Below, piece after piece: positions 41,401-56,400 of a stretch of 64,000 bases of DNA. The notes under the pieces were generated by a model. It ran no database searches, had not been told where the DNA came from, and was given only the letters and a program-made list of their open reading frames with translations. The DNA lies in NCBI RefSeq assembly GCF_021134715.1, contig NC_060021.1:10386501-10450500 (forward strand), in the 5' to 3' direction. The stretch comes from Daphnia pulex (taxonomy: Eukaryota > Arthropoda > Branchiopoda > Diplostraca > Daphniidae). Numbering within the stretch: position 1 is the stretch's first letter; each line of letters begins with the position of its first letter. Both the position numbers and the translations under genes were made by a program.

Positions 41401-44400
41401 AAGTGGGTCTCGATCGTTTTGATAACTGTCGGCATAAATGGCTTTGTATAGCCGAGTACATAAACCAGTAATACTCTGTTTCGTCGGGTAGAAATATATA
41501 TATATATGTATGTACGCATTATGCATCGGGAATATTGGCTAGGGCGTAAAGCTGCGTGTCAAAGTCCAGCTGACTGGAATTTCAATTGATTTTGGGAGAC
41601 AAAGAGGGAGTGACAAACACACAGAAGAAAAGAGAATTGAAAGGGGGACGAAGAGACACACGGGTCCTCTCCTTGTTCGACGAGTTGTGCATAAACAGAC
41701 ACAGTCTGGAACGACTTGTGTCGTGAATGACCTGGACTGTGCGGTTGGCGCCATTTTTTTGTTTGATTCTTGTTGGGTTTTTCCCACTCTTGCTGAGGTG
41801 TAGATGTACTACACACACAAAAAATATAAATAAATAGCGATCCATCATTGTTTTGCCTCTTCTTCAACAGATTGTGGAACCTTTTCTGAGTTCATGCCGC
41901 CAGCAGAGTAAAATTCTGTACCAAGTCATTAGCTCCGTCCGGAGTAAAATGGCGTCGGGCAGTCCGCCGCTGAGCGAGCCCCTCCAAATTCAATCGGCGC
42001 TCGAAGATTTGGATCAATTGTACAACAGCAGCTCTTGCCATCCGGATCTGATCGGCCTGCTAGCAGAGGGACCTCGAATTCTCCAAGAGGTCAGCAACGC
42101 CAAAACCAGATTGGGTGGCGACAACGTCGATGCCAGGTGAGTCCCGTCTTCTTTAACATACTTTAATCAATCATCACGAACGTGTCTCGGTCAGGTGATG
42201 TGCGGGTACGAAACTCGAGGAAGTTTTCAATGTAAATTCAAGTTCGTTGTAGTTTTTTGTTGTGATTAGTTCACCTGTAGTTCTCGTTCCGACAGCTAAC
42301 GGTACACGGGAAGGCTGTTTTCCAGTTTTGATATTTGTTTTCCCGCTGTCACGCTCCATCACCGCGCCATCTAGGCGCAGTGAAACGAACTTGACTTTTT
42401 TAATTTTTCGAATGGAATGTCAGTGTTATAAATAATGCGAGCTTTGAAGGACTCGCTTCTTATTTTTCTTGGCAAAGACGCGTATCGTTTTAGCAAACGG
42501 AATGCGCAATGGCAGGGATTTCCACATTCCCTTGCATTCTTGTGGAATTAGCTCTTTCTTTGTAGCTGAAAATCCGCATTAATCAGACGGCCAGATGACA
42601 TGGAACGCCCACCCATTAATTCGACAGACTGTCAAGCGCGCTAGAGAGCCGGACCCAGTTTTCTTGATCCTTATCCTTGAGGATTCCAAAATAGGTTGCC
42701 AGGCTCTCGACCATGAACCGTCATCCGAGTAACGAAACCATCTCGAAATGGTCAAAAGTGCATTTCAAAAAAAAAACTTATTTCCCTCCCAGTGAAAGAA
42801 GAACAAGTTGAGCTGACAGCTCCAAAGTCGGGCGCGCGATGATGAAGGCCAATGACAAACTGATATTGCCCCACTCGGCTCGATACCCACAAAAATAATA
42901 ATTCTGGCTGGAAATTGTTCTACGTATAATCTCATCGAATAGAGAGAATTGCCTGAATTCTTTTCTACCTTTTATTATGAATTTCTTGTTATATATTTTG
43001 GTTTTCCATTTCCTTTACGGAGAAAGAGCTGACATTTCGGGGGGGCTTTCACAGAAATTTACGACGTTGATATGGGTAACATTACGTCTGTGTTTTTTCT
43101 TTCTCTCTCTTAAACTTTTTTTACGACTTTGTTTCCTAGAGAAACCATGGAGCGCTGTTCAGCTCTGTATGCCGAAGTCCAGCGGAGCGTGGGCCGCCTG
43201 GCTCGGGTCTGCGAGCGCCGCAAAGCTCAGTTGGAAAAGCACCTGCCGTCGCCGCCGCCGCCGCCGGCGGCGTCCAACAACAAGGAAGACTGTGACGACG
43301 ACGACGTCGACGACGCACGCATCGACAATGGCAACTCGGTCTCGGCATGTCGGCAGGTAGGAAATAACAAAGACACATTTTCGTCTTCGACAGGGCGACT
43401 TTATAGTAGTAGATCTTGGAGAAAGAAAGAAAAATGGGACGCTGGATTCTTTTATAAGCTCAGGTACTTTTTTACGAAAAGTCGTAAGACTCCCCACAGA
43501 GACCCCGAAGGTTAGGCCGCAATCCTTTTGAGAGATGAATATTCATGATGAGAAACGAAAACAAGCCCGATGAGGTGTTAATTTATCGATAGTAGACATC
43601 GGCATTTCGCCTTTTCTTCTTCTTCTTCTACTCTCCAACTGTTAACGATCGTGTTGCTTTTCTTGTTTCTCCCCACTGCTCTTGTATTTTTTTAGAAAAA
43701 TTGTGTTGGGTCGGCCTGTCGCTTCGTTGTTTCAACTTGCCGAACCAAAAGGAAAAACCTGTCAGATGAATAGGAATGTAAATCCATTTCTGTAGACATT
43801 ATCGTCGAAGGAGCAATCTATCCGGCTCAGGTCCACTGCCAGCGGATTTTCATGGGCATTCCGTCTCTTTGTTTTATTTGGATTTTCCGTCTTGTTGGTA
43901 GGAGTGGCGCCATTTTCGTCTTGATACTGGGGGGTTTCGATTTGTTTTTTTTTCTTTTTCTACCCTTCGACATTAACATGAACCAAGAAAAAAAAAAGAA
44001 ATCAAGATAAAACCCTTGGCGGGGGAGGGTCGGTTGTCGGCCGCAAATCACGGCCATCCACTAGTAGAGGGAACTCTCTCTCAATGTCTCTGGCTTATTC
44101 GAGTTCGTTCAATTTTATTTTTTGACTTGCTGGTCATCCCTCCTTTTGCCCGTTTCTGGCTCTGGCTCATTTCCATACAAAAGGATGAAACCCACCAAGC
44201 GGTACATATCGAACCGTGTGCTGGTACGTTCGGACCGTCGAAAGTGGAAAGAAAAGGAACGGCCCCCTCGTAAGACAAGTCTTGTCAGTCGGAGAAAAGA
44301 CGGAAAACATCCCCCTAGCTAGCCACCATTATCGCCGTCACCACTCCCATGTCATCTCGCCAGCTATTGTATGGGTGTGTACGCACACGAGCAACGTGCC

Positions 44401-47400
44401 GGCAAATTCGAATGCCCTCTCTCATCCTTTTCGTTTCTGTCTTGAAATGTTTACCATTCTTCTCGTTCGTTGCCCGCGCTTCAAACGAATCATAAAGGGA
44501 AAAATAAGAAAAAAAAGAGCCGAGAGTTATAAATAAGAAAGTGCAGCGGTTTTTATCGATGCCATCAGTCGGCAGGGGAAGAGAAGAGAAAAAAAAAACA
44601 ATAAAGAGACGCTGATCGATTCGTCTCGTTTGCCGTAACAGGGATATATTTTTTTATTATTATTCCAAGTCCTCTCATCCTCCTTGTCTTGTAAGGCTCA
44701 TAAATCTCGAGCCAGTTGTCATCTGGTGAATGAATGATGTCAGTTCCGAACCAAGGTGTGACTGTGTGAAACTTTGGACGCCGATATGGGCAGCAGCAAC
44801 CCTGGCGGCCAACCCTACCCCATACAATTCGTTTCGAAACGCGTGACACTGCAAAGTTGGAATATCTCTACGATGGGCCGTTCTCTAGATACAAAGCCCT
44901 TGCATATTGAGCGTATTCAAAAAAAGGGATGCGCTATTTCATTGAAAGACGACGACGTCGGCGACGTCCGAGTTCGTCGAGCTCTTTTAGGCTGACCTCT
45001 AAAAACCGAATGGAAGAAGCCAATAGCTTAGGGCTCAGTAGGGGGGACGGAGTCGAATGTTACATGACTTATTTGAAACGGCGCGATCAAGTCAAAATGA
45101 TGGGCCTCGGCCAAAGGGCTATGGTACTCTTGCTTCACAGTCACGTCGGGAACATCTCGACACGCACCTTCCCTCTAGACTCTTGAGCTTTTACGGATTC
45201 AACAGGAAAAAGAATATGGAAAAAAAAACCGCAGTTGATGGTCGTTGAGGGGTTAAAGTCACGTCGGTTTGATGGTTTGTTAAATAATTTTTGTTTCTTT
45301 TTATTAGTTAAGGGGATTTTTAGCTAGTCCGCCCCTCTTGGCGTGTTAGTGCGGGGGCGTAGGGATAAAGAGAAATTGGTCTTCCGGAGGGGCTTGGCTG
45401 GTCGTTGACTTCTTGGGTGGTTATAGACCAGTATATTTCGAGAGACCACACCATTAAAGGATTAGACACAATCCATCCGTTGGTTTTCTAACGACTTTTA
45501 CCTCGTTACACAGGCTTAGACACATTTCAAAACAGAAATAGAGATGAGAAGGGAGAAAGAAAATGAAAAACTCTAGAGTGCTATTTAGTATTGTATTCAA
45601 ATATTTATATATGAGAGGATGTCGTGGTCTATTATGAAAGAAAAGTGAGGGGTTGCGGGGGGAGCGGAACAATAGGATAAAAGTTCACCGTGTACCCAGG
45701 TACAGTAAGGAAATGACAAGGAAATTGGAAATTATTCCGGATAAATTCCAGCAGTAAAAAAAAAGGAGTCCAACACTGAGCTGATTGATTGTTAGTCTGC
45801 AAACATATTCCAGGTTTATTATCGCGATTGAAAATGAGAAGTCGGTTAAACAGGCCGTTGTCTGCGTTGTCATCAACTCGGCATATTTTATGTTGGGAAT
45901 ATCAGGGCCAAGTGCGATACTCCATCGCAATATTTAATTCTTGACGTCGGCCACCTGAATTTTTTGGACAAGTTTTATGGCTAATGTAATTATGACTTCC
46001 ACCTCGACTTGGCTAATGGATAAAAAAGAAAAAAGAAAAAAAAAAACAACCTTGTGAATGAGTTGTGGGGTCGGCGGTGGGCGAGTCGTTCAGTAGGTCT
46101 CACGGTTGTACCTCGTATATAGTCTCCATCCACCCCTCCAATGCTGGGTTCCATACCGATCGCTGGCGGCGCCCATGTGACCAAGCGTCGATAGTCTACC
46201 ACTGGCCAGTCGCTCGTCCAGCTGCAACGACGTCACATCGTGCCTAGCTCTCTCTCTTTCTTGTACAACATCCCCCTTTGCGTGTCGGAAATGCGCGTTT
46301 AAAAGTTTCGGTTTCCGGAACCCACGTGTGTTGTTGATCGGCTATTCTTGAGTTTGAGTTGAAATTATCCGTCATTCCCCGTTATCGGAGTGTCTCTCGT
46401 TCGATTGTCAACCATGGCTCGACCTGACATACAGAAAGGATTATTATTCCGTGACACACGTCAGCGCCCCGATTTGTTGCCCATTCAACATCGGCTTTCC
46501 CTACCGGGCAAATACTCCTGGATACCGGTAATTACTGAAAATATCATTTTTTTTTTATACGTACAAGGTTTTATACCGTACATTAAATCGGATTGGAGAA
46601 CCAGCAGCGCTTTAGACTTAATATATTCTTTGTGTATATAGGGGATACCTGTTGCGTAGAGAGTGGGGTTTGACTATATATAGGACTTGCATTCTGTTAG
46701 TATGTCAATAGATTTCTGGCCGCCGCTCCTATTGTGTATATAGTTTGATGGTTTACTAGTTCGAATAATGAGCTAAAGAATAGGAAAAAGAGAGAGTATC
46801 CGATTCACGCGGAAACTTGGTCATGTCGTCTTTGTTCCACCGTCCGTGTAATGATCAGTAGGGGGGGGGGGGGAGTCCATCATTACGATGGACTCCAAAA
46901 AGTACAGAAAAGACCGAACGACTCGAAGGAAGTCATCCTTCGAGGGGGAACAAGTGTGTGGGGGGGGGGGGGGGGAGGGGAGAAAGAGAACGCGTGTGTC
47001 TTTTTAATAAATAGGTAAATACCCTAGTTGGGAAGTGGGAACTATTATGCCGGGCGAAAAAAAAAAGGAGACTGATCAAACAAATTGTTGGCAGTTGCAA
47101 GTCGTGAAAATCATTGAAGGAGAACGTTTGTGTCAGTAGCACCAATTCCTTATATGTACTAGAACTGCGTGTAAATGGTTTCCTCTTCATCCCTACATTG
47201 TCTGTAGATTTTCGGGTTAGATGGGAAAGGGGATTTTGTAAAAAACCGAGAATATAGGGTAACATTTTTACGAGTCTTAAGCAGTTTGGAAACTCCGGCT
47301 GTTGGGTGTTAAATTTGAATGCTGGTGGCGGCGGGTACAACACACATTTATCCCTCCTGCTTCTCCTACTGAGAAGGCGACGATGGTTTATAAAAGATGC

Positions 47401-50400
47401 AGCGGGGGGAAATAACTATGGAAACGGAAAATGATGTCTGAAGATAAGATGAAGAAAAAAAATGAGTTTTTTTTTCTTTGGTCATGTGAGAATGGTTAAT
47501 GAGGTGACGGTCTTCTTCTTCAACACCATCTTTGAAACATGCAGATGCACACCCACACGCGTTGTTGCTCGATCGTTAGGGGGAAAGCCATCTCGCCGAA
47601 TCGGCACAACTTCATGGGCGTGAATGCCTGATATGTTCGCGTTTCTCACGCGGTTAGTGTTGTTTTTTTATTTTCCTCGTGCAGTCGCCCTCCCGAATTA
47701 AACGCCGGCAGCAGGAAATCACGGCTCAGTTAGCGTCGCTGCCCCTTTTCATTTAGATCGTGTGACATCCTCATCGTTGAACCCGACACGTTCAAATTAC
47801 CCAGCTCACAGAGGTTGAATTGGGAACTAGTCGGACTAGTGTACGATATCCATCCCAACCCTGGAAGGCGAGATTTCTCTCGATTGTTTGTGGGTGGCAA
47901 ACAATCCGGATGATCAGCGTTTCAATCGATTGAGAGTGTAGACAATCTGAAAATGATATTAAGATCGTCGTAAAAAAAAATCTTCCCGCTGGTCTTTGTT
48001 TGGATTTCGTCGTTACTGCTGCTAAGAACTGCTAATTTGTTTTAATAGGGCGGTTTCGGTGGGTAGTTGTTACCTAATATCATTTTCTAACGAACTCGTT
48101 CAGAGTCCATCTCAATGGGAAGTGGACAACAGAGAGTTGTAATACTTTCTAGTACCTCGTCACGCTCTTCGAAGCGTGATGGTTCCGTCTTCCTTTTTTT
48201 CTGTGTCAGTCCCTCATTTGCCATTGGATTTGTTTTTTTTCTTTCCCCAGCACATTTTCTCTCGGCTCCTTTTTTTATATTCTTTGTTCTTCTGCGTGAT
48301 GTCGAATTGTGAACGGCTTGTTAGATGGAGTAGGCTAGTGGTGTTGTGCCTTTTTTTTAATAGTTGATTTACACTTCCATTTTCTCCTCTAGTTAGCATG
48401 CGAATAATTGCCTGGCCTGATAAAAAAAGGAGTCCATTAAACGGACGCTGGAAAGCTGGCCTTTGTTAGCCTAGACCTTTTGATATATCTACATATGGTG
48501 CATGCGGTATGCTCTACATGTCGTTCATCATCTCTTTTTTTTCAAATGGCGTTGCAACTTTGTGGGAATGTTCTTCGCTAGAGAGAAATCGAATGCGTTC
48601 TTCTTTTATTTTTTGTTTTAAGGGGCTGGCCGAAACCCATACATCACGCATTATTATTCGATTGGTATTTCGTTAGTATCCCCGGCTGATGGAGCGAACG
48701 ACGTGTCCATCGATCAAAGAAATGCTCTTTAACCATCTGCCTATGCATATTTCCCCATTCTTTAGGCCTGCACATTATTTGATATTTTAGTTTTTGGGGT
48801 TTTCTTCAGCGAATGACGCGTGTGGTCCCGAGCCAAAAGTTCAACATGTGTGTTTGGTTGTCGATAAGGAATACGGTCATGGTGAATGCGACGTATATGC
48901 ACAATCGACGACCACGAAGAGCTTTTTTCTATTCAATAGCGATCCTGTGTCGCACTGGGTTATCGTCGCTGTGTTTATTTTGTCTTTTATCTTTCCATTG
49001 AGACTTTATACCAGACAGCGCATTAATGTACCGTTTGAACCGATCCGACCGGAAGCCCAGCTGCGTCTAATGAAGCGCGTTAATATGCTGTGTAGTATTT
49101 TGGGACCTATCTTGATGGTCTTATAACAAGTCCGATTACTTTCAAGAGTTTACACATGCTTGCATTATTCGTAGCTCTTTGTCGCTACTTTTTAATTAAA
49201 CTAACGGTAGAAACCGGTTACGAAGGTTTTGATGGCTCGGGTTCATAGGTCAAACGGACTTGTTCCGTTCCATCTCTAGGTGGGAATAACAATTGGCCTG
49301 ATGGGGTAATCTTTTGTACAAATGGGGGGAACCTGTTGAATCTCTGGCCGTAACGGGATAGTTTTTAATCTCGTTTCATAATTGCCAATTTACCACTGCA
49401 AAGAAATAAAATAAGAGAAACACACACACTATGTTAATCTCTTCAAATTCCTGGGGCTTTTAATAAGCGAATGAAATGCTGTAAAAGCTGTAAAACTTGG
49501 CTCAAGTAAACCAAAATTGCAGGTTCGCACGTAATATATTTATCTATATATATTTTTTGCCAGTTACTATAAATATATGAATATATAGGTGAATCAGTTT
49601 GAAGAAGCCCGTTACCGTTAGTTTGTCCCGGTTGTTCCGCTCCCTTAGCCCGCGGCTCCTGCTGTTCAGGCACTTCAGCCACTGGTTTGCTCGCACCCTA
49701 TCGTCTGCGTGCATATACATATACTCACGCACAATGTACTTCACACGTGTTCCACATTTTTTTTTCTTCTGCTGGCTCTCATTTTACCCCATTTCCCTTT
49801 TTTTTTCTTTTCTTTTCTTTCTCTCACGTGCGTAGGCTATTTAGTTTGCGGGTAAACAAAAATTTTTCCCTTTTCTGATGTCTCTTCTGGCGACCTAGAA
49901 CTAGTAGGCTTGTGTGTATATGGAACTCGTGAGCTCTATATTACTTTGTTCATGTCGAACGTGTGTGTGTGCTCTATTCACGACTAGTCGTAGGAGACGG
50001 CCCATCTCTTGGGTGCCGAAATGGCGGTGGCGACGGTGGTCAGCTTTCACGCGGATCGTTTTCACTCTGCGGACAACCGCTGCTGGTGCAATACCGAAAT
50101 AAATATTAATTGCCGTACTTAGTGCGGAGACTATCCCGGGCTTCCGAGAAGCCATTCCAAACTAACTCTGGGTTATTAATTTGATTTATTATTTCCCTTA
50201 TTTTTTTTTTTATTTTTTTTTTTTTACGATAAAAGCAAAAGAAAAGTTTCTTTAGCATAATTTAATTATGCATCGACAGTAGGTTAACAATTAGGCAATT
50301 ATTGCGTGGAAATGCATTCTGAAAATTACTCAATTGTTGCTCATTATGGCATTACGTGCAAATGGTAATTATACTCTTTCTGAAATTGCGTGTTCGAAGT

Positions 50401-53400
50401 GCAGGCTGGTGGAACGCTAAACGGATTATTTATTCTTTACCAAGCCATCGGTTTTTATATTTTGCCGCTAGATGGCTTTGCATGTACTTCTTAAAACCAC
50501 CGCCAGATGTCGTTCAAAAGCAAAAGCGCAAAGTTTTCTTATTTGAAAATTGAAAAAAAAAGGGAACCCGGTTGGCCGGTTATTTAATTTCATAATTAAG
50601 GATTCGTACTGCGATCTTTAATTATCGTTGGCGTAGTCTAGAAATATTTCGACATGATCCATTAAAAATGTCAGAATCTAAATGAATTTAATAACGTTGA
50701 ACAAAAAAATGAAATCCCCTCGGAGAAACTAGCAGATGGCATTACCATACAGAAATTTAGATTTGCATCGTGTGTGTGTATACTATGTGTATACAATACA
50801 TTCCATGTGTTAACTGCCAGGTGAGGGTGGTTACGGTCGTCTTTTGGCGATTCGTCGGCCACCACTTGAAATGGAAAAGGTGTGTTTGCTATTCTCGCCC
50901 AGGGGACGTGGTGGTTTATTACGGGATTTCTAGAATTCGCGGGACGAGGATAAGAGCCTCTGTTGGCTCTCTTGATTAGCCAACATTCAAAGGAGTGTAA
51001 AACGTCATTGTATTTGATAGAGCGCTTAAATAAGACGTCGTCCCTGTCATGCAAATCCACTGAATTCATGAGCGCAGTAAAGGAAAAGGGAATTTTTGAG
51101 GCTAAACCGCACCTGTTGAACCGTTCCCTTTGTTCGCAAGCGACACCTGCCGACTTGCGTCAACGCAATATGGGAAAGAAAGTACTAGCTGGGTCGATTT
51201 CGCCCACCTATCCGTCATTGTTCAACCTATGTGAATCTCGTTTCAGCTACGTCTGCCCCTGACTTGATCGACATTCCAATCGCAAGATATATTCAAAATC
51301 CTCTTTTTTTTTCTTTCGTGTTCTAGATCCTTTCTTGGCTGTGTCGGAAAGGTGAGGAGACGCTGTCACGCTACCACGTCACGTTGGCCGATTCGCTGGC
51401 CGCCGCCAAGTCGCAACATCGAGAGTTTCAACGATTTCTCATTCTGGCCCAGGTAAGTCAACGGACTTTGATGTTCCATTCTTTATTTCGATTTTTCACT
51501 TTTTCCCTGATGTGTGCGTGTGTGACCCAGCCCTCCACAACCTCACTACTATCGATGCCGTTAATAGTAAGACGCAGCTCGTGGCGAATGGTGATACATA
51601 ATACCGCTGCTCATAAAACCTGTCGGATCAGTTCGGTCGTGAGAAGAGGTACGAATACGAGTCAAAAAGAGAAAAAAGATGGAGGGAGGGGGGCTGAAAC
51701 GGCACAAGGCGTGAACGACTGAACACTATGCTTATAGACGTGACGCTCTCGAATTGGGAGAGGCAAGTCGAGCGATCATCGGCAGGTGGGAAATGTGTCG
51801 GCCTGGTTTCATTGTCAGTCAGCTCGAGAGAAAAAAGAAAAGGGGACCGAACGTCACATCAACGGGTTGAGGTTTTATTTTTTTGAAAAATACCGACGAG
51901 GTCGCCGAGGTTGAACTCCCCGAGCTTCAAATTTTTGTTTTGTGACTTGAAAAAAGCCAATTTTTTGTTTTGTTGTCGAGGATAGTCTTTTACTACGTGC
52001 GGCAGCGGTTGGTGACCCGGTTCGGGTAAACGAAGCCGCACTTTTCACAGCCTTCACGTCAATTATTTCATAAAGGTGCTCATCGCGTATGACAGCCCCA
52101 TGTAACTTATGATTTCGTTTTGTGTCTGTGTGCGTCTGGGCGCTTCTCTCTAATGTCTATACTTGGTTCTAAACGCCCAAGTTGGTAGTAGTAGGAAACG
52201 TGGGCGGAGTACGCGGAAGACAACAGAAGCGGGGATCATGTTGCCCGTGTTGTATACATGTTGAACAACAACTTCCTCTATTGGTAGAAAGTGTAATAGA
52301 ATCTTTTCTTCTGGTGGAGCCTTGGATCCAGGCGATTCGTTTTTTTTTCTTCTCCCCGTCAGCTTCATTTAGACGCTAATTCCTGTTGTCTCGATCGGAT
52401 TGAATTCGCTCATCTTCTCTTTTTGTTTGGCCGGGAAAGAAACTATTTGCGTGCTGCGCGAGTTTCGAATGCGCATCCGGCAGCCGTTGGCGAAATGTGT
52501 GCTGCGTCACATTTCCACGCCGTCATTCCCTGTTTGGTGAGAGCCAGCAAACATGTGATATGTATGGGCCGCCTTTCACCCCCCGTCCGCCCAACACTTG
52601 ACTCGCATGGAAAAATAAGTTTTGAAAAATTACAACCAGCGCCATGATGAATCGATTCTTTGCCGGAATCGCGCAGAATGTTTTGATAAGTCAGTGGCCG
52701 CTATCAAAAATTCCCAAGAGGAAAAATGTACTACACAGAGACGCTTGTGGAATGAAATGAGCGTACGTGCTCATGTTGGAGTTGTTGTTGTTCATTTAGT
52801 TGTTTGGTTGTAAGCAATTCCTGCGTGGCACGTATTACGATTCTTTTTTACTCGGGATTTTTAGGGGGGGGGGGGGGGTTGGACCGTTGCCAACACCAGG
52901 AAAAAGAAAAAGAAGAAAAAGGAGGAAGGTAATCCGGGAAAATTGTGTATGCAGCAACTGTAGTAGGTACAGATGTCTACATGGTGCGGTGTCGAATTAC
53001 GTTGGGTTGCAGGGCGCGTTACTTCCACAATAATCATTCTCGTTCGGAAATGTGAACACGAAAATTGGCCCTGGTTTGACCCGATTTCGGAAAACGTACT
53101 CAACGCTAAATGAAATAAGTGTAGTACAAGGTGATAAAATGGTGGAAGACGAAGAAGAAGATATTTACAGCATTTACTACACGTATAGTACACGCTGTAT
53201 AATATCCTTTTTTTTTTAAAGCGTGCAATTAACGTCTCCTCAACCGGCAGACACGGAATACCGTGAACGGGGTGAAAATATGGCCCATAATTCCGGTCGT
53301 CTCCTCTCTTGCGAACAAGAGGACGACATCTTCCTTTTCCACAATTTTCTTCGTTTGAATTTCACCAGAAAAGATCAGAAATTTTTTTGTCAAAGAAGAA

Positions 53401-56400
53401 GAAAAGAGGGAGAGAAAAGATTCTTTTGGCAGTGCCATATTCGAGAAACTGTCTTGCTTGGTAATTTTATGATTTTTAAGGCTGGAGATAAAAAGATCCG
53501 TTGGTCGTTGCGACATTTCTAGAACTTTTTGACCTAATTCATTTTTTTTTTCTGTTGTTACACAGTCGTAAACTAAGACCGTGATGAATCCACGGCCCTA
53601 TCAAAAGGTCTCCATGTTAATCGTTTCAGATAATTTGATTTCGAATTTTATTTTTTTTTAAAGGCGTTTTTCGATCGAATGCGTAACAATGGAGAAAATC
53701 GTGTATAGGAAGATTTGACAAAAAATAAAAACACCAAAGAAAAACGTGCGAAACTGCGAAAATCCAATTACTTTCCAGTTGGATTCCCACAGTATTTACA
53801 GCACCATCAAAGAGTAAAACAAACACAATTACGATCCCCCCCCCCCCTTTTTTTTGGAATTCCTTTGAATTTTTCGAAGCACTTGTACTGCTTGTAAGTT
53901 CGTCATAACCAGCCCCCAACATTTTAGGTCTTCTTGTCAATTTTACTCGCATATGGCTATGCATACATACCGCGTATAATATGCCAAACATAGTTCACGT
54001 TAGGAAAGAAGAAGAGAAAAATAACTTAACTTGGGGCGGAGTGCCGGAGAAGCGGACGGGTCGTTTTGAACGTGAATCAACGAACCAAATGCTGATGGAG
54101 GAAGAGGAGAGAGAGAGAGGGAAGGCCATTGCGAAGTTCACTCACCTGACCGTGACGGAGCGGCCGCGATTTATTGCGCATTTTCCAAAGGAGAAGAAAA
54201 TAAGAAATAGAAAGATGAAGAGGGGGGAAAAAATAGAATAGGGGAAAACACGTATACAAGAGGCAGCAGCAGCAGCAGCATTATTACCATCTGTCGTTTG
54301 TCCGAATCTTGGCCTTTTTTTATATTTTTATTTTATGTTACACGTATCCTTCACACACATATGCACTTTATGTATGTGGAATTGTGTGGTGGATAGAAGC
54401 GAGTGTACAGGCGAACGTCACGCCATTTAAGTGGTCACTATTCTATCTGCGGTCAAGATCCTCCAACCGCCCCACAGTCCTTGCTAGTACACACGGCCGG
54501 CCTTGTCACAGCTTATAGGTGTTTAGGTTATTGCTTCGATCGTCGTGTACGCTCGACCGTAGAACCTGGGAATCGTTCGTTTCCTTCTATTTTCAGCCCT
54601 CTGGCTTTTTTCTTTTTTCTTTTTGGGGTTAGTCTGTAAGACACACCGTGTAATAAGATTGCGCGTAGAATCTCGTTCGACATCATCTCTCCAACAAATT
54701 CTGTACATGAAATCAGTCAGCGTGGCCTCAGCCCGGGGTTGGCTTGCCTATCGTCATGGGAAACAACCCAGTCGAAAACGTGAGCTGATCAAATCACGGG
54801 CCGGCGTTCGTCGTCGTCGTCGACGCCGCAGCTCGCTCGTTCGGGCGTCGGGTTTCTGGGACGACTCTGATTATTCACGCTCCATCAGCCGATACCTTTT
54901 TTGTTGCTGTATTCTTCTCCGGTGTGTGTGTGTGTGTGTGTTTCACAGCAGAAATGAGCTATTAAACGAGTTGGAACAAAACAAGACAGTCACGTCATTG
55001 GATCGTTAGCTTGAAGCGGTACGTGTGTGTATGATGAACGCAACCACGGGACTTCATTAGTCGATTTCGGAGCGGGAAATTTTTGTTTAGTGCTTTTTTT
55101 TTTGAGCCGAAATGTGTATATGCCTAGCCGGCGCTGGAGCCCCAGTCAAATGACGCGCCTGTATCTTTTGTTCTTCGACCCTGTCGGAATGCCAGCGATA
55201 GGGCCTTTGTGAAAAGTTGGTTATTAAGGCGGATGCTGACGATGCTAATCTCATGCTGTTAGCTCTTTAAGAGACCAGAAAAATAAAACATGTACAAACG
55301 CAAACATCAGCAACAAAACTGCTGAGAGAGATTCGTCTGTCTCTGTCTTGTCCAGCCGTTTGTGTGTGCGTGTAAATAGCGTGAAGACGTGGCAAGGTGA
55401 ACGAGCCGAGAGCCGAGGACGTTCACCAGCACTAAAAGCCCCCACCACCACCACCACTCTCTCATCCCACAGGAGCTTTTGTTGAGTAGTTGTTGGCTTT
55501 CCAAGTTGTTGAATTGGCTCCTCTTATCAAATCGGAATCGGTCCAAATTCTCTGCGATTACCAATGCATTAAGCTAATACCTAGAGCAAACTGACAAAAA
55601 AGGGAAAAAAGTAAGTTGTTTCTATTCATTTACTACCCTCCAGAAAAGGAAAGAGAAAATGATAAATCGAACGGGGAGAAGAAGAAAACAACAAAAAATA
55701 AATAGAAAAAAAAAATAATAGTCAAGACAAAAAAATGTGATCGTTTCCAGCCAGTCAAGAGTCCGCCTTCTTTTCGTAGCGCTGTTGGCTTGACGCCGAG
55801 TGTTTTTTTCTCTCTCTCTCTCCCAGCGACTCAGGGTTAGCAGACTAGTGGGGTATGTTCGAGTCCTGCGGTGGTACTATCTGACAGTTCAGCGCCGTCC
55901 TTGCTCCGTTCGGTACGCACGAATTTCTCGCTCTCTCCAATTTGGTTTTCCCCCACTCGTGTGTTTATTAAACGTGCAAGACGGGCCAGAAAATTGTGTT
56001 GTTTGGGGGAGAAAACTAGCCGTTATGTCCGTTGATCATTCATTCGACGACTATACTTTTCATATCCCGTCGCCGGGAGGATTCCGTTTCGTCTCGACAG
56101 TGGCATCCACGGATGCTGCTGATGCATCTCATCCAAATTGATCGCAGTGTGCCTAACGGATTCCATTCGGTGAGGTGGGCGACCTAGTGACGTTCAATTA
56201 TTAATCGTGGGTGGTAGAAAACCAACATAAACCACCAAAATTCCTGACAGTGAACGAATAACAAACAAGAGAAGCGGAATACGAGTTGAAAGTCAAAACT
56301 GCGAATGGCTCATTGAAGCCGGACAAGAAAAAATAACGTGAAAATGAGCGTCGCCAGGCCGAGTGAAACAGGGTGTCGTTTGGTGCGGATCAAACGCGTG

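Larger units (their letters stand above)
43357..51326 (+). other. Long intron of the puratrophin gene
   Basis: About 8 kb between GTAGGA and a TTCTAG acceptor. It contains a candidate alternative first exon (46414-46527), a hairpin pair between poly-G tracts (46861-46980) and scattered simple repeats. Confidence 0.6.

Noticed and set aside
48810..49126. Open frame with a membrane-like helix after a TTCTTCAG acceptor, followed by AATAAA at 49405
   Set aside because: Two overlapping frames are open, neither matches the phase of the nearest upstream candidate exon at 46414-46527, and no family is recognised.
50671..51069. 132-codon minus-strand frame inside a puratrophin intron
   Set aside because: Both strands are open here and there is no promoter, splice or similarity evidence.
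54710..54921. Arg-rich frame that resembles a coding exon
   Set aside because: The only donor near its end is a GTGTGT repeat in phase 2, which does not fit the next exon's phase 0 acceptor.
55850..55885. GTTCGAGTC stretch resembling a tRNA T-arm
   Set aside because: No acceptor stem, D-arm or anticodon arm can be placed around it.
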